Source: Pseudogemmobacter humi
GTDB lineage: Bacteria > Pseudomonadota > Alphaproteobacteria > Rhodobacterales > Rhodobacteraceae
DNA: 37,723 nucleotides
NCBI RefSeq assembly: GCF_900609055.1
Contig: NZ_UXAW01000068.1
Coordinates: 1-37,723 of the forward strand
Direction: 5' to 3'
In this document: positions 10,102 through 18,136 of the stretch, piece by piece
How positions within the stretch are numbered: position 1 is the first letter of the stretch
Layout of the letters: each line of letters opens with the position of its first letter
Made by a program: the position numbers and the translations under genes
Notes under the pieces: model-generated
What the model was told of the DNA's origin: nothing
The model's input: only the letters and a program-made list of their open reading frames with translations
Database searches by the model: none

Positions 10102-11028
10102 ATGATCCGCATTTACTTCGCCGCCCCGACCTGGTCCGAATATGAACCCTGGCTTCCCGCCGCGCTGACCGCGGCCGGGATCCGGGCGGAAATCCTGCTG
10201 GAAGCCCCCGATCCGGCGCTGATCGACTATATCGTCTATGCGCCCAGCGGGCCGCTTGCCGATTTCCGCCCCTTCACCCGGGCGAAGGCGGTGCTGTCGC
10301 TCTGGGCCGGGGTCGAGAAGATCGTGAGCAACCAGAGCCTGACCCAGCCTTTGTGCCGGATGGTCGATCCGGGCCTGTCGGAGAGCATGGTGGAATATGT
10401 CACCGGCCATGTGCTGCGCCACCACCTGGGGATGGACCGCCATATCGTCAATCCGGGCCGGATCTGGGATCCCACCCCGCCGCCGCTGGCCCGCCAGCGC
10501 CCGGTGGCGATGCTGGGGCTGGGGGAACTGGGCCTTGCCTGCGCCCGCGCGCTCCAGGCGCTGAACTTCCCGGTGCAGGGATGGAGCCGCAGCGCGAAAG
10601 CCATCGACGGGCTTGAGACCTTCCATGGCCGGGACGGGCTGCGCGAGGTGCTGAGCGCGGCGCAGATCGTGGTGACTTTGCTGCCGCGCACGCCGGAGAC
10701 AGAGAACATCCTGAACGCGGAAAGCCTGGCCTGGCTGCCCGCGGGCGCGGTGGTCATCAACCCCGGCCGCGGGCCGCTGATCGACGACGGGGCTTTGCTG
10801 GCGGCGCTGGATGCGGGCCGTGTCGGCCATGCCACGCTCGACGTGTTCCGCACCGAGCCGCTGCCGCAGGATCACCCGTTCCAGGCGCATCCCGGGGTGA
10901 CGATCACCCCCCATGTCGCCGCCGACACCCGCGCGCCCACCGCCTCGACCGTGATCGCGGAAAACATCCGCCGCAGCGAGGCCGGAGAGCCGCTTTTGTA
11001 TCTGGTGGACCGGGCGCGCGGCTACTGA
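10102..11028 (+). CDS. ghrA: Glyoxylate/hydroxypyruvate reductase A family protein
   Basis: This 308-residue NAD(P)-dependent D-2-hydroxyacid dehydrogenase resembles GhrA, which reduces glyoxylate to glycolate and hydroxypyruvate to glycerate. The dinucleotide-binding loop reads GLGELG. The catalytic trio is in place: Arg in NPGRGPLIDD, Glu in FRTEPLPQDHP, His in TPHVAADTR. The first ~100 residues are the short GhrA-type catalytic half rather than the longer SerA-like form. It follows rodA on the same strand after 54 bases, so it could be read through from that operon, though no functional link is evident. No ribosome-binding site stands out before ATG 10102. Confidence 0.85.
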   Translation: MIRIYFAAPTWSEYEPWLPAALTAAGIRAEILLEAPDPALIDYIVYAPSGPLADFRPFTRAKAVLSLWAGVEKIVSNQSLTQPLCRMVDPGLSESMVEYVTGHVLRHHLGMDRHIVNPGRIWDPTPPPLARQRPVAMLGLGELGLACARALQALNFPVQGWSRSAKAIDGLETFHGRDGLREVLSAAQIVVTLLPRTPETENILNAESLAWLPAGAVVINPGRGPLIDDGALLAALDAGRVGHATLDVFRTEPLPQDHPFQAHPGVTITPHVAADTRAPTASTVIAENIRRSEAGEPLLYLVDRARGY

Positions 11029-11046
11029 CCGCCTGCGGGAGCCTCC

Positions 11047-11161
11047 GGCGGGGGTATTTCGGTCAGGATGAAAGGGGCTTTGGCGGGGCAGGATTCCGGC
11101 CCGGGCGCCTGTGAGCCGGCGGGCGAGGCCTTCGGCGGAAGTATCCGGGTCAGGATGAAAC
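11047..11161. repeat. Intergenic repeat, two tandem cores
   Basis: Two related cores stand in the same orientation in the gap after the ghrA-like gene: GGGTATTTCGGTCAGGATGA at about 11052-11071 and the diverged AGTATCCGGGTCAGGATGAA at about 11140-11159. Both carry the element TATTT/TATCC, a short spacer, then TCAGGATGAAA that recurs at 29435-29512, 31593-31681 and 35008-35180. The copies lie just downstream of a gene end, as the others do. Confidence 0.55.
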
Positions 11162-11167
11162 GGCGGA

Positions 11168-12034
11168 TCAGCGCGGGGCGCCGACTTTCGGCGCGCGGAA
11201 GACGCGGGTGCGGCCGAAGTAATCCTCAAGCCGGTTCAGCCTTTCCTGGACCTGATCGGGCAGATGGCTCTGGACGCGGGCGAGCAGCGCCTCGACCACC
11301 ATCAGCAGCGTCGCGGTGGAATCCCAGGCGGCGGGCATTTCGATATGGCAGGGCAAAGTATGGCGCGCATGGGCGGCGGCGGGCGAGAGCCAGCGGTCGG
11401 TGATCAGCACCACCTCGGCGCCCTGGGCGCTGGCGAATTCGGCGAACTGGACCGCGTTCGATTCGTAGCGGCGGATGTCGAAGATCACCACCACATCGCC
11501 CGCGGCCAGATCCAGCAGCGCCTGCTGCCAGTCGGTCAGGTGATCGGCGATCCAGGTCACATCGGGCCGGATCACCCGCAGAAGCGTCGCCATGTAATCC
11601 GCGAGCGCATGGGTCAGCCGCCCGCCCATCACCGCGATCCTGCGCGCGGGATCGGCCAGCGCCAGCGCCGCGCCGTTGAAATCCTGCGCCGGGATCAGGT
11701 TCAGCGTCGCCCCGATATTGGCCACCACCTGGGCCGCGTAATCCTGAAGCGGATGCGCGAGAGGCTCGCGCGCGCCCTCGGCCAGCGAGAGCGGCGCCAC
11801 CAGCAGCCGCCCGACCTCGGCCTTGAGCGCGGCCTGGTAATCCGACCAGCCGCGGAAGCCCAGTTTCTGCACCAGCCGCATGATCGTGGGTGAGGACACA
11901 TCCGCCGCCCGCGCCAGCGCCGTGATCGGGCCAAGTGCCGACATCGGAAAATGCGACAGGATATGCGCGGCCGCCTGACGCTCGGCCCGGGTCAGCCCGG
12001 GCATGGCATCGCGCATCTTTTCCTCGATGGCCAT
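11168..12034 (-). CDS. MurR/RpiR family transcriptional regulator
   Basis: The protein, 288 residues from the ATG at 12034, has an N-terminal RpiR-type helix-turn-helix (TRAERQAAAHILSHFPMSA, then SSPTIMRLVQKLGFRGWSDYQ) and a C-terminal SIS domain (~125-260) that in this family binds a phosphosugar or similar effector. The start is chosen where the family usually begins (MAIEEKMRD); a longer start at 12067 is possible. It is transcribed divergently from the TRAP transporter operon across an A+T-rich gap, the usual arrangement for a local regulator. Its effector is probably the transported substrate or a catabolic intermediate; members control diverse catabolic operons, not only sugars. Confidence 0.88.
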   Translation of the reverse strand: MAIEEKMRDAMPGLTRAERQAAAHILSHFPMSALGPITALARAADVSSPTIMRLVQKLGFRGWSDYQAALKAEVGRLLVAPLSLAEGAREPLAHPLQDYAAQVVANIGATLNLIPAQDFNGAALALADPARRIAVMGGRLTHALADYMATLLRVIRPDVTWIADHLTDWQQALLDLAAGDVVVIFDIRRYESNAVQFAEFASAQGAEVVLITDRWLSPAAAHARHTLPCHIEMPAAWDSTATLLMVVEALLARVQSHLPDQVQERLNRLEDYFGRTRVFRAPKVGAPR

Positions 12035-12067
12035 GGCCCGCGTCCCCCGCCGATTCCCTTCGCCCAT

Positions 12068-12120
12068 GCAGAAACAAATGTAACAATAAATCAAGTGCCG
12101 GAATATTCTTGACAGAGGTC
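12068..12120. promoter_or_regulatory. A+T-rich divergent promoter/operator region
   Basis: Between the RpiR-type gene and the TRAP operon the base composition drops sharply for about 50 bases. The stretch contains TGTAACAATAAATCAAG near 12079-12095, the palindrome GAATATTC, and TTGACA just after it (near 12110), a perfect -35 hexamer for the rightward operon, although the matching -10 is poor. This is where the regulator would be expected to bind. Exact sites cannot be assigned by eye. Confidence 0.45.
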
Positions 12121-12164
12121 ATGGCGCCGGATGAGGCTGGCCAAAACAGGGAGACGACTCAATC

Positions 12165-12236
12165 ATGAGCACCATGGGTTTCGCATTCTGCGCGAGGCTG
12201 CGCCGCGGTTTGCGTTCTGGCCGGCGGCAGGGCTGA
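12165..12236 (+). CDS. Candidate 23-residue leader ORF before the TRAP operon
   Basis: A frame from ATG 12165 to TGA 12234-12236 encodes 23 residues (MSTMGFAFCARLRRGLRSGR then RQG). It ends three bases before the ATG of the TRAP small permease and is preceded by GGGAG about eleven bases upstream. The Arg-rich content could be chance in GC-rich DNA, but position and spacing suggest translational coupling. I know of no homologue. Low confidence that it is a true peptide. Confidence 0.3.
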   Translation: MSTMGFAFCARLRRGLRSGRRQG

Positions 12237-12239
12237 GAC

Positions 12240-12746
12240 ATGCCGCGTTTCCTTGTGATGTTCGTCCGCATCACCGAGGCGGTGAATTACCGCGTCGGCC
12301 GGATTGCGATGTATCTGATCTTCGTGCTGGCTGCGGTGCTGATGTGGTCGGTGATCTCGAAGGCCTTCTTCCGCCCGGCGCTCTGGACCCAGGAGATGGC
12401 CCAGTTCACCATGGTGGGCTATTTCGTGCTGGGGGGCGCCTATTCGCTGATCCTGGGCGCCAATGTGCGGATGGATCTGCTTTACGGCCGCTGGTCGCCG
12501 AAGACCCAGGCCGCGGTCGATATCGTCACCATCTTCGCGCTGATCTTCTTTCTGGCCACCATCCTCTGGGGCGGAATCGAGAGCACGGCCTACGCATTCG
12601 AGGTGGGTGAGCGCTCGCGCACGGTCTGGCGGCCCTATATGGCGCCGATCAAGATCGTGATCTGCACCGGCGTGTTCCTGATGCTCTTGCAATCCGTCTG
12701 CTTCCTGATCCGCGACATTGCCACGCTGCGCGGGGAGCGCATCTGA
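12240..12746 (+). CDS. TRAP transporter small permease (DctQ type)
   Basis: This 168-residue protein has four predicted membrane helices with the DctQ pattern, including WTQEMAQFTMVGYFVLGGAYSL in the second and third helices. In tripartite ATP-independent periplasmic transporters it pairs with the large DctM subunit in the inner membrane to form the sodium-driven permease that accepts solute from the periplasmic binding protein. Its stop overlaps the ATG of the large subunit by one base, a typical coupled arrangement. The substrate cannot be read from this subunit. Confidence 0.9.
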   Translation: MPRFLVMFVRITEAVNYRVGRIAMYLIFVLAAVLMWSVISKAFFRPALWTQEMAQFTMVGYFVLGGAYSLILGANVRMDLLYGRWSPKTQAAVDIVTIFALIFFLATILWGGIESTAYAFEVGERSRTVWRPYMAPIKIVICTGVFLMLLQSVCFLIRDIATLRGERI

Positions 12747-14092
12747 TGCCCTACGAATATATCGCCATCGTCATGTTCATGGGCATGATGGCCATGCTGT
12801 TGTCCGGGCAGCGGGTCTTTGCCGGGATCGGCTTCGTCGCCGTTGTGGCGGCCATCGCGCTCTGGGGCGACCGGGGCGGCTACGACATCGCCTTCACCAG
12901 CGCGATCAAGCTGATGAACTGGTATCCGATGCTGACCCTGCCGATGTTCGTCTGGATGGGTTACGTCATGTCCGAGACCCGGCTTGCCGACGATCTTTAC
13001 CGCATGTTCCACGTCTGGTTCGGCCCGATCCCGGGCGGGCTGGCCATCGGGACGATCCTTCTGATGGTGCTGGTCTCGGCGATGAACGGGCTGTCGGTGG
13101 CGGGCCTTGCCATCGGCGCCACCATCGCCCTGCCCGAGCTTCTGAAACGCGGCTACGACAAAAGGATGGTGACCGGGATCATCCAGGGCGGCTCATCGCT
13201 GGGCATCCTGGTGCCGCCCTCGATCGTTCTGGTGCTTTACGCGATGATCGCGCGCCAGCCGGTCGGGCAGCTCTGGCTCGCGGGTGTGTTCCCGGGCCTT
13301 CTGATGGCGGGGTTCTTCCTGCTTTATGTGGTGATCCGCTGCGGGCTGAACCCGAAGATGGGCCCGCCGCTTTCGCGCGAGGAACTGGCCACCATCACCT
13401 GGTCCGAGCGCATCCGCCTGCTCCGCGCGGGCGTCCTGCCGGTGGTGATCTTCGCCTCGATGATGGGGCCTTTCGTGCTGGGCTATGTCAGCCTTGTCGA
13501 AAGCTCGGTGATCGGCGCCACCATCGCGACCTTCGTCGCCATCGCCAAGCGCCGGCTGACGAAACAGGTCTGGGAGACCTGCGTCGTCAACACCCTTGGC
13601 GTGTCCTGCATGTTCATGTGGATCCTGCTGGCGGCGCTGGCCTTCGGCGCGGTGTTCGACGGGCTGGGCGCGGTCAGGGCCATCGAGAGCTTCTTCCTGG
13701 AAGACCTGGGCCTCGGCCCCTGGACGATCCTGATCCTGATGCAGGTCTCGTTCCTGGTGATGGGGATGTTCCTCGACGACACCGCCATGCTGGTGATCGT
13801 GGCGCCGCTGTATATTCCGCTGGTCGCCAAGCTGGATCTGGGGATGCCGCCGGGCGATGTTCTGATCTGGTATGGCGTGCTTTACACCATCACCTGCCAG
13901 GTCGCCTATATCACGCCGCCCTTCGGCTATAACCTGTTCCTGATGCGCGCCATGGCGCCGGATCAGGTCAGCCTGGGTGACATCTACCGCTCGATCGTGC
14001 CGATCACCGGGATCATGCTGCTGACCCTCGCGGTCATCATCCTCTTCCCCGAAATCGCGCTCTGGCTGCCACATCAGGTTTACGGACAATAG
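12746..14092 (+). CDS. TRAP transporter large permease (DctM type)
   Basis: This 448-residue inner-membrane protein has about twelve helices and DctM-family signatures: MNGLSVAGLAIGATIALPELLKRGYDKRMVTGII and the GGSSLGILVPPSIVLVLYA re-entrant segment, which is repeated in the second half as TPPFGYNLFLMRA. It carries the solute and sodium pathway of the TRAP system. It starts on the last base of the small permease gene and is followed by the binding-protein gene after 39 bases containing a small hairpin (14094-14098 with 14104-14108) and a GGAGG ribosome-binding site. Confidence 0.93.
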   Translation: MPYEYIAIVMFMGMMAMLLSGQRVFAGIGFVAVVAAIALWGDRGGYDIAFTSAIKLMNWYPMLTLPMFVWMGYVMSETRLADDLYRMFHVWFGPIPGGLAIGTILLMVLVSAMNGLSVAGLAIGATIALPELLKRGYDKRMVTGIIQGGSSLGILVPPSIVLVLYAMIARQPVGQLWLAGVFPGLLMAGFFLLYVVIRCGLNPKMGPPLSREELATITWSERIRLLRAGVLPVVIFASMMGPFVLGYVSLVESSVIGATIATFVAIAKRRLTKQVWETCVVNTLGVSCMFMWILLAALAFGAVFDGLGAVRAIESFFLEDLGLGPWTILILMQVSFLVMGMFLDDTAMLVIVAPLYIPLVAKLDLGMPPGDVLIWYGVLYTITCQVAYITPPFGYNLFLMRAMAPDQVSLGDIYRSIVPITGIMLLTLAVIILFPEIALWLPHQVYGQ

Positions 14093-14093
14093 C

Positions 14094-14108
14094 CGGGGAT
14101 CAGCCCCG
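14094..14108 (+). other. Intercistronic hairpin between TRAP permease and binding protein
   Basis: CGGGG (14094-14098) pairs with CCCCG (14104-14108) around a five-base loop, directly after the large permease stop. Such small stem-loops before binding-protein genes often protect the downstream message and help the binding protein to be made in excess. Role inferred. Confidence 0.35.
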
Positions 14109-14131
14109 AAACCCAACCAACGGAGGTAACA

Positions 14132-15175
14132 ATGACGACGTCCAGACGGAAATTCCTCAGCACCGGCGCTCTGGCCGCCGGGGCCGCCGCTCTTGCTGCC
14201 CCCGCCGTGCGTGCGCAGGCCGCGCCGATCAGATGGCGGATGCAGACCTATGCCGGGGCCGCCCTCGGCGAGCATGTCTGCAAGCCCGCCATCGAGCTGT
14301 TCAACAAGATCGCCGCCGGGCAGATGGAGATCGAACTCTATTACGCCGACCAGCTGGTTCCGACCTCGGAGCTGTTCCGCGCCATGCAGTCGGGCACCAT
14401 CGATGCGGTGCAGTCGGATGACGATTCCATGCAGTCGCCGACCGAAGTCACCGTCTTCGGCGGCTATTTCCCCTTCGCCAGCCGCTACAGCCTGGACGTG
14501 CCGGTGCTGTTCAACCAGTATGGGCTGAAGCAGATCTGGGAAGAGGAATACGCCAAGGCCGGCGTCCGGCACATCTCGGCCGGGGCCTGGGATCCCTGCC
14601 ATTTCGCCACCAAGGATCCGATCAACAGCCTCAAGGATCTGGAAGGCAAGCGCGTCTTCACCTTCCCGACCGCGGGCCGCTTCCTCGCCCAGTTCGGCGT
14701 GGTGCCGGTGCAGCTGCCGTGGGAAGACATCCAGGTCGCGCTGCAAACCGGCGAGCTCGACGGCATCGCCTGGTCCGGCATCACCGAGGATTACACGGTG
14801 GGCTGGGCCGATGTGACGAAATACTTCCTGACGAACAACATCTCGGGCGCCTGGATCGGCCATTTCTTCGCCAACCAGGACCGCTGGAACGAGGTGCCCG
14901 AACATCTTCAGGCGCTGATGGAGGTCTGTTTCGAGCAGTCGCATTACTACCGCCAGTGGTGGTACTGGGGCGGCGAGGCCGATCTGCGCGTCAACGGGCC
15001 GAAGCTGGAGCTGACCTCGATCCCCGACGAGGAATGGGCCACCGTCGAGGCCGCCGCCCGCACCTTCTGGGACGAGATCGCGGCGGAATCCGAGACCAAG
15101 GCCAAGGTCGTCGAGATCTTCAAGAAATACAACGATGTGATGGCAAAATCGGGCCGTCCCTATCGTTACGGCTGA
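14132..15175 (+). CDS. TRAP transporter periplasmic substrate-binding protein (DctP type)
   Basis: The 347-residue protein begins with a Tat-type signal (MTTSRRKFLSTGALAAGAAA, cleavage after AVRAQA, near residue 30), so it is probably exported folded. The mature part is a DctP-family binding protein that captures the solute and hands it to the membrane subunits. It carries family segments such as the ELF(R)AMQSGTIDAVQ stretch, GKRVFTFPTAGRFLAQFG (with the conserved arginine that usually binds a carboxylate) and QWWYWGGEADLRV. The last resembles 2-oxoacid-type (TakP-like) members. A carboxylate-bearing solute is therefore plausible but unproven. A GGAGG site lies seven bases before ATG 14132. 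Confidence 0.93.
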   Translation: MTTSRRKFLSTGALAAGAAALAAPAVRAQAAPIRWRMQTYAGAALGEHVCKPAIELFNKIAAGQMEIELYYADQLVPTSELFRAMQSGTIDAVQSDDDSMQSPTEVTVFGGYFPFASRYSLDVPVLFNQYGLKQIWEEEYAKAGVRHISAGAWDPCHFATKDPINSLKDLEGKRVFTFPTAGRFLAQFGVVPVQLPWEDIQVALQTGELDGIAWSGITEDYTVGWADVTKYFLTNNISGAWIGHFFANQDRWNEVPEHLQALMEVCFEQSHYYRQWWYWGGEADLRVNGPKLELTSIPDEEWATVEAAARTFWDEIAAESETKAKVVEIFKKYNDVMAKSGRPYRYG

Positions 15176-15183
15176 CCCCATCG

Positions 15184-15212
15184 GCGGGGGCGGGGACATA
15201 TCCCGCCCCCGC
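15184..15212 (+). terminator. Strong hairpin after the TRAP genes
   Basis: Eleven perfect pairs (GCGGGGGCGGG at 15184-15194 with CCCGCCCCCGC at 15202-15212) close a seven-base loop nine bases past the binding-protein stop. There is no following T-run. It may be a partial terminator or a 3' stabiliser that lets the TRAP genes be expressed above the catabolic genes downstream. Confidence 0.5.
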
Positions 15213-15233
15213 GACCACGGGAGGATGAAGGAA

Positions 15234-15308
15234 TGATCCACGCGGCTGACTGCTGGCCCAGAAAACCCGAGTTCGGCGGCGCCGAACCCGCGTCCCGCCG
15301 CATCTGAC
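15234..15308 (+). CDS. Candidate 24-residue ORF before the glutamine synthetase-like gene
   Basis: ATG 15234 opens a 24-residue frame (MIHAADCWPRKPEFGG, then AEPASRRI) ending at TGA 15306-15308. A strong purine-rich site, GGGAGGATGAAGGA, lies immediately upstream, better than that of the following large gene. The frame contains its own 7-bp hairpin (15271-15277 with 15281-15287, loop GGC). It could be a real microprotein, a leader peptide or a gene remnant. I recognise no family. Confidence 0.3.
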
Positions 15309-15348
15309 ACCCGGTTTCATTCCCTTTCACGACAGACAGAGGCCGCAA

Positions 15349-16716
15349 ATGCCTGCGAATCTTACACTCGACACCCTCAGGGCCGCTTTTGACTCCGGCG
15401 AGATCGACACCGTTCTGGTGGTCGCCCCGGACATGCAGGGCCGCCTGATGGGCAAGCGTTTCCACGCCGGATTCTTCCTGAACGGCGGCTATGAGGAGAC
15501 GCATTGCTGCAATTACCTGCTCGCCCTCGACATGGAGATGGTGACCGTCCCGGGCTACCGCTCGGCCGGCTGGTCGCAGGGCTATGGCGATTACGTCATG
15601 AAGCCCGACCTCTCGACGCTGCGCCGCCTGCCCTGGCTGCCGGCGACCGCCATGGTGATGTGCGACCTGCTCGACCATCACACCCATGAGGAAATCGCGA
15701 TCAGCCCCCGCGCGATCCTGAAGAAACAGGTCCTGCGCGCCCGAGCCATGGGGTTCGAGCCGATGATGGCGACCGAACTCGAATTCTACCTGTTCGAGAA
15801 CAGCTACGAGAGCCTGCGCGACGACGGTTTCGGCAAGCTCAGGCCCGCCTCGGCCTATAACGAGGATTATCACATCTTCCAGACCACCAAAGAGGAAGAT
15901 GTGATGCGCGATGTGCGCAACCACCTCTGGGGCGCGGGGATCCCGGTCGAGAACACCAAGGGCGAGGCCGATGCCGGCCAGGGCGAGGTGAACTACCGCT
16001 ATTCCGACGCGCTGGATACCGCCGACAACCACTCGATCATCAAACAGGCGGTGAAGGAAATCGCCTGGGCCAAGGGCAAGTCCGTCACCTTCATGGCCAA
16101 ATATGACCACCGCAAGGCCGGATCGGCCGCGCATGTGCATCAGTCGCTCTGGACGCTGGACGGCAAGCCCGCCTTCGTGGATGAAGCCGACCCCAAAGGC
16201 ATGTCGCAGCTGATGAAGCATTTCGTCGCCGGGCAGCTTGCGGCGGCCGAAGAGATGACCGTTTTCCTCGCGCCCTACGTCAACAGCTACAAGCGCTTCA
16301 CCGTGGGGATGTTCGCGCCGACGAAAGTGGTCTGGTCCTCGGACAACCGCACCGCGGGCTTCCGCATCTGCGGCGAGCACACCAAAGGCGTGCGGGTGGA
16401 ATGCCGCATCCCCGGCTCGGACGTGAACCCCTACCTGACCTGCGCGGCGCTGCTGGCGGCGGGGCTGGACGGGATCGAGCAGAAGCTGGAACTGCCGCCC
16501 GAGACCACCGGCGACATGTATTCCGCGGGCGGCCTGCCCGAGATCCCGAACAATCTGCGCGATGCGGCGGCGGCGCTGAAAGCCTCGGCCCGTTACCGCA
16601 AGGCCTTCGGCGACGAGGTGGTCGATCACTACCATCACGCCGCCGAATGGGAGATCGCAGAGACCGACCGGGTGGTGACGGATTTCGAATTGCAGCGCCT
16701 GCTTGAGCGCGCGTGA
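15349..16716 (+). CDS. Glutamine synthetase family protein (gamma-glutamyl ligase type)
   Basis: This 455-residue protein has the glutamine synthetase fold: the N-terminal beta-grasp, then the catalytic domain with metal-binding ATELEFYLF, EADAGQGEVNYRY, TFMAKYDHRKAGSAAHVHQS and the NRTAGFRIC...RVECRIPGSDVNPYL segment. It lacks the adenylylation-loop signature of housekeeping GlnA, and it sits among catabolic genes, so it is more likely a PuuA/IpuC-like enzyme that joins glutamate to an amine. ATP would drive formation of a gamma-glutamylamide, protecting the amine while neighbouring dehydrogenases oxidise the rest. Real glutamine synthesis is less likely. It is followed by the aldehyde dehydrogenase after 36 bases. 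Confidence 0.88.
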   Translation: MPANLTLDTLRAAFDSGEIDTVLVVAPDMQGRLMGKRFHAGFFLNGGYEETHCCNYLLALDMEMVTVPGYRSAGWSQGYGDYVMKPDLSTLRRLPWLPATAMVMCDLLDHHTHEEIAISPRAILKKQVLRARAMGFEPMMATELEFYLFENSYESLRDDGFGKLRPASAYNEDYHIFQTTKEEDVMRDVRNHLWGAGIPVENTKGEADAGQGEVNYRYSDALDTADNHSIIKQAVKEIAWAKGKSVTFMAKYDHRKAGSAAHVHQSLWTLDGKPAFVDEADPKGMSQLMKHFVAGQLAAAEEMTVFLAPYVNSYKRFTVGMFAPTKVVWSSDNRTAGFRICGEHTKGVRVECRIPGSDVNPYLTCAALLAAGLDGIEQKLELPPETTGDMYSAGGLPEIPNNLRDAAAALKASARYRKAFGDEVVDHYHHAAEWEIAETDRVVTDFELQRLLERA

Positions 16717-16752
16717 TCACGGCGGGCGCGGCCCGCAGCAAAAGGTGAAAAG

Positions 16753-18135
16753 ATGAAACCTGTTCAACTTGTCTCGCCGGTGGACGGCTCGGTCTATGCC
16801 GAGCGCCAGCCACTGGCCCCCGAGGCGGCCGAGGCCGCCGTCGCCCGCGCCCGCGCCGCGCAACCCGCCTGGGCCGCAAGGCCGCTGGCAGAGCGTATCG
16901 CGCTGGTGAAGGCGGGCGTCGCGAAACTGACGGAAATGAAGGACGAGATCGCCCCGGAGCTTGCCGCCCAGATGGGCCGCCCGATCCGCTTCGGCGGCGG
17001 CGAATTCGGCGGGGTGAATGCCCGCGCCGATTACATGGCCTCGATCGCCGAAGAGACGCTGGCGCCGAAGGTGGTCGAAGACAGCGGCGCCTTCCGCCGC
17101 TACCTCGCGCGTGAGGCGCTTGGCGTGATCTTCGTCATCGCGCCGTGGAACTACCCGTTCCTGACCGCGATCAACACCATCATCCCCGGGCTGATCGCCG
17201 GCAATACCATCGTGCTGAAACACGCAAGCCAGACGCTCCTCGCGGGCGAGCGGCTGGCGCAGGCCTTCCACGCCGCGGGCATTCCCGAAGACGTGTTCCA
17301 GAACGTGGTGCTGGATCATGCCACCACCGAGGGGCTGATCAGAGGCCGCGCCTTCGATTTCGTGAACTTCACCGGCTCGGTCAACGGCGGCCGCGCCATC
17401 GAGCGCGCCGCGGCGGGGACGTTCACGCCGCTCGGGCTGGAGCTTGGCGGCAAGGATCCGGGCTATGTCCGGGCCGACGCCAATCTCGACGCCGCGGTCG
17501 ATACGCTGATGGACGGCGCGATGTTCAACTCGGGCCAGTGCTGCTGCGGGATCGAGCGGATCTATGTCCACGCCTCGCTCTACGATGCTTTCGTGGAAAA
17601 GGCGGTCGCCTGGGTGAACGGGCTGAAGCTCGGCAATCCGAACGACGAGACCACCACGCTCGGCCCGATGGCGAATGTGCGCTTCGCCAAAGTGGTGCGC
17701 GACCAGATCGCCGAGGCCGTCGCCAAAGGCGCGAAGCCGCTGATCGACCCGGCCGCTTTCCCCGCCGACGATGGCGGCGCCTATCTCGCGCCGCAGATCC
17801 TGGTGGATGTCGATCATTCGATGTCGGTGATGACCGAGGAAAGCTTCGGCCCGGTGGTCGGCATCATGAAGGTCGCCTCGGACGAAGAGGCGATCCGGCT
17901 GATGAACGACAGCCCTTACGGCCTGACCGCCTCGATCTGGACCGAAGATTACGACACCGCCGCCGGGATCGGCGCGCAGATCGAGACCGGCACGATCTTT
18001 ATGAACCGCGCCGACTACCTCGATCCCGCGCTCTGCTGGACCGGCTGCAAGGACACCGGCCGCGGCGGCGCGCTGTCTTACCTGGGTTATCTGTCGGTGA
18101 CCCGCCCGAAATCCTATCATCTCAAGAAGGTGTGA
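16753..18135 (+). CDS. NAD(P)-dependent aldehyde dehydrogenase
   Basis: The 460-residue protein belongs to the aldehyde dehydrogenase superfamily and would oxidise an aldehyde to its acid. Visible motifs are PWNYPF (substrate/cofactor region), FTGS (Rossmann loop), the general base E230 in ELGGKDP, the catalytic cysteine in the run C263-C265 of NSGQCCCG (by family alignment C264), and ESFGPVVGI. Its length fits the shorter succinate-semialdehyde-like group. It ends one base before the alcohol dehydrogenase gene, so the two are co-translated and probably act in sequence on the same compound: alcohol to aldehyde to acid. The substrate is not known. Confidence 0.92.
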   Translation: MKPVQLVSPVDGSVYAERQPLAPEAAEAAVARARAAQPAWAARPLAERIALVKAGVAKLTEMKDEIAPELAAQMGRPIRFGGGEFGGVNARADYMASIAEETLAPKVVEDSGAFRRYLAREALGVIFVIAPWNYPFLTAINTIIPGLIAGNTIVLKHASQTLLAGERLAQAFHAAGIPEDVFQNVVLDHATTEGLIRGRAFDFVNFTGSVNGGRAIERAAAGTFTPLGLELGGKDPGYVRADANLDAAVDTLMDGAMFNSGQCCCGIERIYVHASLYDAFVEKAVAWVNGLKLGNPNDETTTLGPMANVRFAKVVRDQIAEAVAKGAKPLIDPAAFPADDGGAYLAPQILVDVDHSMSVMTEESFGPVVGIMKVASDEEAIRLMNDSPYGLTASIWTEDYDTAAGIGAQIETGTIFMNRADYLDPALCWTGCKDTGRGGALSYLGYLSVTRPKSYHLKKV

Positions 18136-18136
18136 C

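Noticed and set aside
11181-11205. A GCGCCGA/TCGGCGC hairpin that could be a terminator
   Set aside because: It lies within the 3' coding end of the RpiR-type regulator and has no T-run, so codon composition explains it.
6171-11229. Two very long minus-strand open frames (948 and 884 codons) opposite mrdA, rodA and ghrA
   Set aside because: They are antisense to well-identified genes and have low-complexity His/Arg/Asp-rich translations.
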